Assembly: GCA_945645715.1 (NCBI GenBank)
Contig: CALZFJ010000071.1
Coordinates: 1 to 8,204, forward strand
Length of the DNA: 8,204 bases
Reading direction: 5' to 3'
Origin: an uncultured Prevotellaceae bacterium
GTDB taxonomy: Bacteria > Bacteroidota > Bacteroidia > Bacteroidales > Muribaculaceae
The notes beneath the pieces are model-generated. The model did not search any database. It was given only the letters and a program-made list of their open reading frames with translations, and was not told the origin of the DNA. Shown one piece after another: positions 1 to 5,591 of this stretch. Made by a program: the position numbers and the translations under genes. The number at the start of each line of letters is the position of its first letter. The stretch's first letter is position 1.

Positions 1-739
1 GAAGCGCATTGCCGACACTATGGCTGGCTACTCAGCCACTCCGCTCCTTGAGGTGGGTCCCGGCATGGGGGTGCTCACCCGGTTTCTTCTCGATGCCCGG
101 CACGACTTGAAGGTGGTGGAACTCGACTCGGAATCGGTGGAATATCTTGGCGTGAATTTCCCCGACCTCGATGGCCGCATCATTGCCCACGACTTCCTGA
201 AGCTCGACCTGAAGCGCATTTATGGCGACGCTCACTTCAATGTGATAGGCAATTACCCCTACAACATCTCGTCGCAAATTTTCTTCAAGGTGCTCGACTT
301 TAAGGACCAGATCGACTGCTGCAGCGGTATGCTCCAGCGCGAGGTGGCGCAGCGCATTGCAGCCCCTCCCGGCTCGAAGACCTACGGCATTCTGTCGGTA
401 CTACTCCAGGCGTGGTACTCGATTGAGTATCTTTTCACCGTCGATGAGCACGTGTTCAATCCTCCGCCAAAGGTGAAATCGGGAGTGATTCGCCTCACCC
501 GCAACGATGTGAAATCGCTCGGCTGCGATGAGTCGCTTTTCAAGACCATAGTGAAGACGTCGTTCGGACAGCGACGGAAAACGCTCCGCAACTCACTGCG
601 CGGACTTTTGCCGAAGGAATCGCCACTGCTCGCCCACCCTATCATGGCGCAACGCCCCGAGCAGCTGAGCGTGCAGCAATTCATCGACCTCACCAATATG
701 GTAGGCGAGGCGAAAGCCTACGACAGCGAGAGAAAATAA
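1..739 (+). CDS. rsmA: 16S rRNA (adenine-N6,N6)-dimethyltransferase RsmA/KsgA, 5' end outside window
   Basis: RsmA dimethylates two adjacent adenines in the 3'-terminal helix 45 hairpin of 16S rRNA using S-adenosylmethionine, a late step of small-subunit assembly in the cytoplasm. The reading frame is open to the first base (codons run from base 2, reading KRIADTM), so the ATG at base 20 is internal. About 20 N-terminal residues are missing compared with the usual ~265. Visible Rossmann-methyltransferase signatures are motif I LEVGPGMG (47-70), the acidic ribose-binding stretch VVELDSES, the motif III region IIAHDF, and the catalytic motif IV NYPYNIS (from 251), the N-[LFY]-P-Y box of N6-adenine methyltransferases. 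Further on are FNPPPKV (from 455) and the C-terminal FGQRRKTLRNSL typical of KsgA/Dim1. Codon use is GC-rich like mgtE, which follows after 53 bases. I see nothing abnormal. Confidence 0.96.
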   Translation, partial: KRIADTMAGYSATPLLEVGPGMGVLTRFLLDARHDLKVVELDSESVEYLGVNFPDLDGRIIAHDFLKLDLKRIYGDAHFNVIGNYPYNISSQIFFKVLDFKDQIDCCSGMLQREVAQRIAAPPGSKTYGILSVLLQAWYSIEYLFTVDEHVFNPPPKVKSGVIRLTRNDVKSLGCDESLFKTIVKTSFGQRRKTLRNSLRGLLPKESPLLAHPIMAQRPEQLSVQQFIDLTNMVGEAKAYDSERK

Positions 740-744
740 TGCCC

Positions 745-761
745 CGGGGCGCGGTGCCCCG
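745..761 (+). other. Small GC-rich hairpin between rsmA and mgtE
   Basis: Six G/C pairs (745-750 with 756-761) close a 5-base loop in the 53-base gap. No T-run follows on the plus strand, so it is not a canonical intrinsic terminator. It could be a weak rsmA 3' end or mRNA-processing structure, with mgtE partly co-transcribed. I see no convincing promoter box in this short gap. Confidence 0.35.
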
Positions 762-792
762 CAATTCATTTACACAATAACCGCAAAACACT

Positions 793-2151
793 ATGAAGGA
801 ATATACTGAGGAATATCTCAACACCATACAGCAAATCGTGCGCGAGCGCGATGTGAAGCGTGCCAAGGAGTTTCTTGCCGAGCTACACCCTGCCGACATC
901 GCCGAACTCTTTGAGGATCTTGCCATCGACGATGCCGAGTTTCTCAATGAGCTCCTCGAAGACGAGACTGCCGCCGAGGTGCTCATGGAGATGGACGAGG
1001 ACGAGCGCCGAAAGCTCCTTGCCAATATGCCCAAGGAGGAGATTGCCAAGTCGCTCGAGCACCTCGACACCGACGATGCCGTTGACCTTATCCAGGACCT
1101 TGATGAGGAGGATCGCGATGAGGTGATTTCGCACATCGACGACGTGGAGCAGGCAGGCGACATCATCGACCTCTTGAAATATGACGATGACACTGCCGGC
1201 GGACTTATGGGTACGGAGATGATTATCGTGAACGAAAACTGGAGTATGCCCGAATGTCTCAAGGAGATGCGTGTGCAAGCCGAGGATATGGACGAAATCT
1301 ACAATGTATATGTTGTCGATGACGACCATCGCCTCAAGGGCGTGTTCCCGCTGAAGAAGATGATCACCCACCCCTCGGTGTCGAAAATAAAGCATGTGAT
1401 GGATACCGACCCTTTCTCGGTGAAGACCGATACGCCCATCGAGGACGTTGCGCACGACTTCGAGAAATATAACCTCGCCGCAATGCCCGTGGTCGATTCA
1501 ATCGGACGCCTGGTGGGGCGCATCACCTTCGACGACGTGATGGACAAGGTGCGTGAATACTCTGAGCGCGACTACCAGTTGGCATCCGGTATCTCGACCG
1601 ACGTGGAATCGGACGATAACATCTTCACCCAGACCAAGGCCCGCCTGCCATGGCTGCTCATCGGCATGATTGGCGGTCTTGCCAACTCGGTGATTCTCGG
1701 CGGCTTTGAGAAGGGATTTGCTACCAATCCGGCAATGGCTCTTTTCATTCCGCTTATCGGAGGAACCGGCGGAAATGTTGGAATACAGTCGTCGGCTATC
1801 ATCGTGCAGGGTCTTGCCAACGGCAGCCTCGACATCAAGGACTCCGCCCGGCAGCTGTGGAAGGAGCTTAGCGTGGGACTGCTCAATGCCACCATCATCT
1901 CGCTACTCGTGTTTTGCTACAACTGCTTCCGCCTCGACCCCACCAACGTCACCACCATAGCCGTATCGGTGTCGCTCTTCTGCGTGGTTATCTTCGCTTC
2001 GGTATTCGGCACCTTTGTGCCTCTAACGCTCGAAAAGCTCAAAATCGATCCTGCACTTGCCACGGGTCCCTTCATAAGCATCACCAACGACATCATAGGC
2101 ATGCTCATCTATATGCTCGTGAGCTCAGCACTGATTAATTCAATGGCATAG
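793..2151 (+). CDS. mgtE: Magnesium transporter MgtE
   Basis: This 452-residue inner-membrane protein has the full MgtE architecture, a Mg2+-selective channel gated by cytosolic Mg2+ binding. The acidic helical-repeat N domain covers about residues 15-135 (DEDERRKLLANMP and similar). A CBS pair lies at about 140-260 (MPVVDSIGRLVGRITFDDVMD in the second CBS), followed by the plug-helix linker to about 282. Five hydrophobic segments follow, at about 286-310, 312-340, 358-378, 387-412 and 424-448. The family's GGxGGNxGxQ motif appears as GGTGGNVGIQSS (323-334). The last helix carries ATGPFISITNDIIG, whose Asp433 corresponds to the pore aspartate described for the Thermus protein. Length is typical, and the ATG at 793 gives a normal N domain. 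Acidic CBS and N-domain surfaces fit known Mg2+ sensing. It lies 53 bases after rsmA, an order I recall from other Bacteroidetes. Confidence 0.97.
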   Translation: MKEYTEEYLNTIQQIVRERDVKRAKEFLAELHPADIAELFEDLAIDDAEFLNELLEDETAAEVLMEMDEDERRKLLANMPKEEIAKSLEHLDTDDAVDLIQDLDEEDRDEVISHIDDVEQAGDIIDLLKYDDDTAGGLMGTEMIIVNENWSMPECLKEMRVQAEDMDEIYNVYVVDDDHRLKGVFPLKKMITHPSVSKIKHVMDTDPFSVKTDTPIEDVAHDFEKYNLAAMPVVDSIGRLVGRITFDDVMDKVREYSERDYQLASGISTDVESDDNIFTQTKARLPWLLIGMIGGLANSVILGGFEKGFATNPAMALFIPLIGGTGGNVGIQSSAIIVQGLANGSLDIKDSARQLWKELSVGLLNATIISLLVFCYNCFRLDPTNVTTIAVSVSLFCVVIFASVFGTFVPLTLEKLKIDPALATGPFISITNDIIGMLIYMLVSSALINSMA

Positions 2152-2152
2152 C

Positions 2153-2212
2153 CGGTTTCGAGGGCAATGCCCGAAACCGACAGCAGGCACCTCACTCACG
2201 TGAGATGCCTGC
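2153..2212 (+). terminator. Two stacked hairpins just after mgtE
   Basis: The first hairpin starts two bases after the mgtE stop: 8 pairs, 2153-2160 with 2172-2179, plus an inner GGC/GCC. The second follows at once: 7 pairs (2183-2189 with 2206-2212), one C/A mismatch, 5 pairs (2191-2195 with 2200-2204) and a TCAC loop. No T-run follows on either strand, so this is not a textbook intrinsic terminator. Its position, directly after the stop and between convergent genes, fits a transcript 3' end or a block to convergent transcription. Confidence 0.5.
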
Positions 2213-2236
2213 CAAAGATATAAAGAATCAAACTGT

Positions 2237-2317
2237 AAAAAAACAATAATCTTCAAATCCATTGAACAGGGCACACAGCCATGTGGCTGTGCAGCTTCTC
2301 TATCAGAGAATGCCCTG
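2237..2317 (-). terminator. Structured 3' end of the gdhA transcript (three-way junction, hairpin, T-run)
   Basis: Read on the minus strand, the last codons of gdhA fold with the 3' UTR. A 7-pair outer stem (2311-2317 with 2267-2273) encloses two hairpins, one of 6 pairs (2305-2310 with 2296-2301, loop 2302-2304 overlapping the TGA stop) and one of 7 pairs (2285-2291 with 2274-2280). A 5-pair hairpin follows (2262-2266 with 2252-2256), and 8 bases later seven Ts on the minus strand (2237-2243). The last hairpin plus T-run could terminate transcription, though its stem is AT-rich and the spacing is loose. Pairing was done by eye. Confidence 0.45.
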
Positions 2318-3637
2318 AGCCATCATGGCATTTGCCACCTTCATGAAGCCTGCCACATTGGCACCCTTCACATAGTTCACATAGCCATCTTCCTGCTTGC
2401 CATAGCGCAAGCACTGTGCGTGGATATTAGCCATGATATCCTTGAGCTTCTTATCTACCTCCTCGGCGCTCCACGAGAGCATCTGTGCGTTCTGAGCCAT
2501 TTCAAGACCGGATACCGACACTCCACCGGCATTTGCTGCCTTACCGGGAGCGTAGAGAATCTTGGCGTTGATAAACTCATGCACAGCCTCGGGAGTAGAA
2601 GGCATGTTGGCGCCTTCCGACACTGCGATACAGCCGTTGGCAAGCAGAGTGCGTGCATCATCACCGTCAAGCTCATTCTGGGTAGCCGATGGCATAGCAA
2701 TGTCGCACTTAACGCCCCATGGACGTCCGCCCTCGAAGTATTCGCAGCCATATTCCTCGGCAAACTCGCGAATGCGGCCACGATAGATGTTCTTAAGCTT
2801 GAAGATGTAGTCGAGCTGCTCGCGGGTGAGACCATCGGGCACATAGATAGTGCCGTTAGAGTCGCTCATGGTCACCACCTTAGCACCAAGCTGCAAGAGC
2901 TTGTCGGCAGTGTAAGTAGCCACATTTCCCGAACCCGAGATAGCCACCTTCTTGCCCTTGATGTCGATGCCGCGAGTAGCAAGCATATTCAGCAAGAAAT
3001 ACACATTGCCATAACCCGTAGCCTCGGGGCGAACGAGCGAGCCACCAAACTCAATTCCCTTTCCGGTGAATGTTCCGGTGTGCTCACGTGCCATCTTCTT
3101 GTACATTCCAAACATATATCCCACCTCGCGACCGCCTACGCCGATATCGCCGGCCGGCACGTCGGTATCAGGACCGATATGACGCCACAGCTCAGCCACG
3201 AAGGCCTGGCAGAAGCGCATAATCTCCATGTCGCTCTTTCCTTTGGGGTTGAAATCCGAACCTCCCTTTCCACCGCCCATTGCGAGAGTGGTGAGAGAGT
3301 TCTTAAACGTCTGCTCGAAGGCGAGGAACTTGAGAATCGACAAGTTGACCGACGAGTGGAAGCGGATTCCTCCCTTGTACGGACCAATCGCGTTGTTGTG
3401 CTGCACGCGATAGCCCATATTGTTCTGTACGCGACCCTTGTCGTCCACCCACGATACACGGAAAGAGAAAATCCTGTCGGGTATGCACAGGCGCTCAATC
3501 AGATTATATCGTTCAAACTCGGGATGCTCATTGTAAGCATCTTCAATGGTGGTTAGCACTTCCTCTACTGCCTGAAGATACTCAGGCTCATTCGGAAAAC
3601 GACGACGCAAGTCGTTTAATACGTCACTTGAATTCAT
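2303..3637 (-). CDS. gdhA: Glutamate dehydrogenase, NADP-type, hexameric class I (GdhA)
   Basis: GdhA reversibly aminates 2-oxoglutarate to glutamate with NAD(P)H in the cytoplasm, a main route of ammonia assimilation in Bacteroidales. Its 444 residues match the small hexameric class. Active-site residues are in place by comparison with the Clostridium symbiosum enzyme: K88 in GPYKGGIRFH, K112 in FEQTFKNSL, catalytic K124 in GGGKGGSDF, and D164 in PAGDIGVGGREVGY. The C-terminal Rossmann domain has GSGNVA (235-240), and the second strand ends MSDSNG (257-262), which together with overall resemblance suggests NADP preference; cofactor choice cannot be settled from sequence alone. GGVSVSGLEMAQN (371-383) is the conserved substrate-pocket segment. 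The start is the ATG at 3637-3635, giving the usual N-terminus. It converges on mgtE and is transcribed away from the repeat-rich region at 3638-3900, which would form its leader if the minus promoter there is used. Confidence 0.97.
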   Translation of the reverse strand: MNSSDVLNDLRRRFPNEPEYLQAVEEVLTTIEDAYNEHPEFERYNLIERLCIPDRIFSFRVSWVDDKGRVQNNMGYRVQHNNAIGPYKGGIRFHSSVNLSILKFLAFEQTFKNSLTTLAMGGGKGGSDFNPKGKSDMEIMRFCQAFVAELWRHIGPDTDVPAGDIGVGGREVGYMFGMYKKMAREHTGTFTGKGIEFGGSLVRPEATGYGNVYFLLNMLATRGIDIKGKKVAISGSGNVATYTADKLLQLGAKVVTMSDSNGTIYVPDGLTREQLDYIFKLKNIYRGRIREFAEEYGCEYFEGGRPWGVKCDIAMPSATQNELDGDDARTLLANGCIAVSEGANMPSTPEAVHEFINAKILYAPGKAANAGGVSVSGLEMAQNAQMLSWSAEEVDKKLKDIMANIHAQCLRYGKQEDGYVNYVKGANVAGFMKVANAMMAQGIL

Positions 3638-3715
3638 TTTTCAAAAAAGTTTCTTTATGTTTTTATACTAAAATCCCTTATTCTATTAGTGTAAGCTGCA
3701 TTTATAGTGCAAAAA

Positions 3716-3897
3716 CTGCTGAGATGCAGCAAAACTTATGCAAAGTTCACGCAAATCGAACGCAGAAACGACAAGCTTGCTTGATCGGTTCTGCTGAGAT
3801 GCAGCAAAACTTATGCAAAGTTCACGCAAATCGAACGCAGAAACGACAAGCTTGCTTGATCGGTTCTGCTGAGATGCAGCAAAACTTATGCAAAGTT
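3716..3897. repeat. 75-bp tandem repeat, 2.4 copies, upstream of gdhA
   Basis: Copies are 3716-3790, 3791-3865 and a partial 3866-3897, identical to one another as far as they extend. Identity stops sharply at both ends. The period is a multiple of three, which creates a spurious plus-strand open frame. Read on the minus strand the phase is better set at 3898-3824, 3823-3749 and 3748-3716, because each unit then starts with AACTTTGCATAAG and is homologous to the ATPase promoter-leader at 4134-4205. Perfect identity between copies implies recent duplication, so copy number may vary between strains. Confidence 0.95.
3762..3869 (-). ncRNA. Two copies of a 33-nt bulged hairpin in the putative gdhA leader RNA
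   Basis: On the minus strand each hairpin (3869-3837 and 3794-3762) has a 6-pair GCAGAA/TTCTGC stem, a C/U mismatch, three pairs CGA/TCG, a single bulged U, four pairs CAAG/CTTG and the loop CAAG. The ATPase leader has the same fold at 4163-4195, with CGA/TCG replaced by AGC/GCT. That is two compensatory pair changes around one unchanged pair, and it supports selection on structure. Because hairpins form on either strand, the minus orientation rests on the -7 box that precedes the unit. The ligand or protein partner, if any, is unknown. Confidence 0.55.
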
Positions 3898-3921
3898 ACA
3901 AATAATTCCTGAAAATTCTAA
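3891..3921 (-). promoter_or_regulatory. Candidate Bacteroidetes promoter reading toward gdhA
   Basis: On the minus strand, TAACTTTG (3898-3891) matches the Bacteroidetes -7 consensus TAnnTTTG exactly. Twenty bases upstream is TTA (3921-3919) in place of the -33 TTG. It is identical over 14 bases to the -7 region of the ATPase promoter on the other strand. The two inner repeat copies have GAACTTTG instead, so only the outermost copy keeps a full -7 box. If active, it gives gdhA a leader of about 245 nt containing the repeats. No better gdhA promoter is visible closer to the start codon. Confidence 0.5.
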
Positions 3922-3928
3922 CATTTTA

Positions 3929-3967
3929 TCACAAAAATATCGCTTTTTGTGAGATTTTTTCTTTTTT
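3929..3967 (+). terminator. Strong intrinsic terminator with no obvious gene upstream
   Basis: A perfect 9-pair stem TCACAAAAA/TTTTTGTGA (3929-3937 with 3944-3952) and a 6-base loop are followed by GA, six Ts, C and six Ts. On the plus strand this is a good rho-independent terminator, although the stem is AU-rich. No supported plus-strand gene precedes it; upstream are only the repeats and the antisense of gdhA. It could stop antisense or read-through RNA before the ATPase promoter, or end an unrecognised small RNA. Confidence 0.6.
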
Positions 3968-4021
3968 ACCCCAATTTTACGATGAATTATCCACAAAATA
4001 CACCTATTTCGCAACAATCTG

Positions 4022-4097
4022 CTACCACTTTCACACCCTCCGGCACCCACACCAACTCACCATCACACCCTCTCAAATTCACAAAATACACAACCTT
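4022..4097 (+). other. C/A-rich, nearly G-free tract
   Basis: Across 76 bases there are only two Gs (4042-4043) on the plus strand, with C, A and T dominating. C-rich, G-poor, unstructured RNA is the known character of Rho-utilisation sites, so plus-strand read-through could be terminated here. It could equally be simple compositional skew. I see no coding potential I trust in it. Confidence 0.4.
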
Positions 4098-4124
4098 GTG
4101 TAACACAACCTTGTGTATTTTGTG
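4080..4124. repeat. 45-bp imperfect palindrome with 15-bp tandem repeat over the ATPase -33 region, likely operator
   Basis: Arms CACAAAATACACAA (4080-4093) and its exact complement (4111-4124) flank an inner dyad TTGTGT-A-ACACAA (4096-4108). Only two opposed CC pairs break the symmetry about A4102. The same bases also form two perfect 15-bp direct repeats, ACACAACCTTGTGTA at 4088-4102 and 4103-4117. The -33 TTG (4111-4113) lies inside the second repeat. A further CACAAAATACAC occurs at 3992-4003. Nested dyads plus direct repeats suit cooperative binding of a dimeric repressor or activator. The seven Ts that follow (4125-4131) also make it terminator-like on the plus strand. Confidence 0.65.
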
Positions 4125-4141
4125 TTTTTTTACTAACTTTG
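4111..4141 (+). promoter_or_regulatory. Bacteroidetes-type promoter of the ATPase gene
   Basis: TTG (4111-4113), 20 bases, then TAACTTTG (4134-4141) match the Bacteroidetes housekeeping sigma consensus. Transcription should begin near 4145-4148, giving a leader of about 97-100 nt. The -33 element is embedded in the palindrome at 4080-4124, so occupancy of that site should control this promoter. This is the best promoter in the window. Confidence 0.8.
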
Positions 4142-4205
4142 CATAAGATAGGCGGCATTTCGGCATAACAGCTCAAGCAAGCTTGGCTTTTCTGCTCTCA
4201 ATTTG
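4134..4205 (+). ncRNA. Promoter-leader element homologous to the gdhA-side repeats, with structured hairpin at 4163-4195
   Basis: Ungapped comparison with the minus-strand repeat (3898 down to 3827) gives 58 identities in 72. The first 14 bases and positions 4173-4185 are unchanged. Hairpin 4163-4195 has GCATAA/TTCTGC (one T/C mismatch in six), a C/U mismatch, AGC/GCT, bulged T4173, CAAG/CTTG and the loop CAAG (4178-4181). Pairs 4170-4188 and 4172-4186 have both changed relative to the repeat copies while staying paired. A second 6-pair hairpin TTTGTA/TACAAA (4202-4217) follows before the ATG. The likely role is a 5' leader acting on translation or mRNA stability. Confidence 0.6.
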
Positions 4206-4244
4206 TACGCATACAAAGAAATTCAATAAATATACCTGACAATT

Positions 4245-5378
4245 ATGAGCAACAACAAGAGTTTTGTTTTCGGAGTATCAGTTTCCGATTATAATTTTAT
4301 CGGCAGAGAAACTGAAATCCGCCAACTCAAGATGAATTTTGAAGAAGGGATAAACACCATTCTCATTTCACCGCGACGATGGGGGAAAACTTCGCTCGTG
4401 AAGCGTGTGTGCCAAGAGGTTGATAAGGAAAAGGTAATCACAGTGTTCATAGATATATTCCGCTGCAAAAGCGAATATGAATTTTACAACACTCTCACCG
4501 AGGCAATACTGAAACAAACAGCATCGCGCTCTGAATTATGGATGGAAAATGCCCGGGAGTTTCTCACAAGACTTACTCCCAAAATCAGCGTATCGCCCGA
4601 GCCAAACTCAGAATTTGCCCTCAGCTTAGGAATTACGCCACACACTCACACACCCGAGGAAGTGCTTCAGCTTGCTGAAGACATCGCCAAGCGTAAGGGT
4701 AAGCGCATCGTGGTGTGTATCGACGAATTTCAGCAAATAGGTGAAATGCCCAACTGCCTCAGCTTGCAGAAGTGGTTACGTTCGGTGTGGCAGCATCAAC
4801 AGCATGTATCGTATTGCCTTTTCGGCAGCAAGAAACACACTATGATGACGGTGTTTCAACGGCGTAACATGCCACTCTACCAGTTTGGCGACTTGAAGTT
4901 TCTCGGGAAAATCCCGACAGAGACATGGACACACTACATTATATCACATTTTGCCGACCGCCATCGCTCGATTTCAAGCGATTTGGCTGCTAAAATATGC
5001 CTCACGGTTGATAATCACTCTTCCTACGTCCAACAACTGTCGTGGATAATCTTCTCTCTGATTGATGAAGGTGAAATGGTGGAAGAACGACATCTGCAGA
5101 TGGGAATTGATGCCTTAATAGATAGTCAAGAACAGCTCTTTATGCAACAAATAGAGCCTCTCACTGCATACCAGATGAACTTTCTCCGTTGCATTGTTGC
5201 CGGCAACCACACGAATTTTGGCGAATCGCGTATTAGAGAGACCTTTAATCTGGGCAGTGCATCAAATATTGCCCGACTAAAAAGTGCTCTTATTGAAAGG
5301 GATCTCATTGAAAACGATGGACTCGAAATTCACATTACCGACCCCATATTTTCGCTGTGGCTAACAAGAAGAGGATGA
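4245..5378 (+). CDS. Archaeal-type P-loop ATPase with C-terminal winged helix (COG1672/STAND-like)
   Basis: The protein has 377 residues, cytoplasmic, with no signal or membrane segment. The N-terminus reads FIGRETEIRQL (18-28), typical of the family's entry motif. Walker A is SPRRWGKTS (42-50; K48, T49), the PRRxGKT form of archaeal/STAND ATPases. Walker B is VVCIDEF (156-162; D160, E161). FGSKKH (193-198) sits where the sensor strand follows. Residues about 305-377 form a helix-turn-helix-like domain (YQMNFLRCIVAG, then SASNIARLKSALIERDLIE) and end in a short strand plus DPIFSLWL, as in DUF234-like tails. The family is common in Bacteroidales and often multicopy. Its substrate is unknown, and regulatory or stress/defence-switch roles are only suggested by STAND relatives. 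It is a single-gene unit with its own promoter, operator-like palindrome and terminator, and it is visibly AT-richer than rsmA and mgtE, which hints at transfer. The start is the first ATG that keeps the whole N-terminal motif. Confidence 0.9.
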   Translation: MSNNKSFVFGVSVSDYNFIGRETEIRQLKMNFEEGINTILISPRRWGKTSLVKRVCQEVDKEKVITVFIDIFRCKSEYEFYNTLTEAILKQTASRSELWMENAREFLTRLTPKISVSPEPNSEFALSLGITPHTHTPEEVLQLAEDIAKRKGKRIVVCIDEFQQIGEMPNCLSLQKWLRSVWQHQQHVSYCLFGSKKHTMMTVFQRRNMPLYQFGDLKFLGKIPTETWTHYIISHFADRHRSISSDLAAKICLTVDNHSSYVQQLSWIIFSLIDEGEMVEERHLQMGIDALIDSQEQLFMQQIEPLTAYQMNFLRCIVAGNHTNFGESRIRETFNLGSASNIARLKSALIERDLIENDGLEIHITDPIFSLWLTRRG

Positions 5379-5388
5379 AACATTCAAG

Positions 5389-5421
5389 GCTATTACAGCA
5401 TAATTGTTGGTAGCATTTTTT
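5389..5421 (+). terminator. Intrinsic terminator of the ATPase gene
   Basis: Ten bases after the stop, GCTATTACAG (5389-5398) pairs with TTGTTGGTAGC (5404-5414), with one bulged T and some G/T wobbles, around the loop CATAA. One A and six Ts (5416-5421) follow. A second T6 lies at 5431-5436. Placement and T-run fit rho-independent termination, and the stem is of modest strength. Confidence 0.65.
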
Positions 5422-5471
5422 GGGAAAACATTTTTTAACGCACAAAATAATTAGCGAAAGCGAATTTTATA

Positions 5472-5547
5472 TAAATTTGCGACCAAGAAGTGATAAATTT
5501 TTGCTTCAAATTGGAGCAATGTCAGCTTTTTTAAGCGCCTTTGGTGC
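5472..5547 (+). promoter_or_regulatory. Candidate -7 box and leader hairpins upstream of the 213-residue secreted protein
   Basis: TAAATTTG (5472-5479) fits the TAnnTTTG box, but no TTG stands at the right distance upstream. If used, the leader is about 105 nt and holds two small hairpins: 5501-5507 with 5513-5519 (7 pairs, one wobble) and 5535-5539 with 5543-5547 (5 pairs, one wobble). A T6 run (5527-5532) lies between them. Nothing else stands out at 5422-5591. Confidence 0.4.
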
Positions 5548-5591
5548 ATCATTAACCACATTGAAATTAATTAACTAAAACTATCATTATT

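Noticed and set aside
2420..3556. Long plus-strand open frame of 378 codons antisense to gdhA
   Set aside because: A shadow of a clearly real, fully conserved gdhA frame; the translation has no recognisable motifs.
3695..3730. Inverted repeat GCTGCAT/ATGCAGC at the left edge of the tandem repeats
   Set aside because: Seven pairs around a 22-base loop, half of it simply part of the repeat unit; too weak to call a transposon end or terminator.
3716..3897. Possible CRISPR array
   Set aside because: The units are contiguous 75-bp tandem copies without unique spacers, and no cas genes are present.
3628..3912. Plus-strand open frame of 94 codons across the 75-bp repeats
   Set aside because: It starts inside the antisense of the gdhA start, stays open only because the repeat period is divisible by three, and the repeat is explained by a promoter-leader element on the other strand.
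3949..4146. Plus-strand 65-codon open frame in the C-rich tract
   Set aside because: Low-complexity Thr/Ser/Pro/Asn composition. It runs through a terminator T-run, the palindrome and the promoter; no family resemblance.
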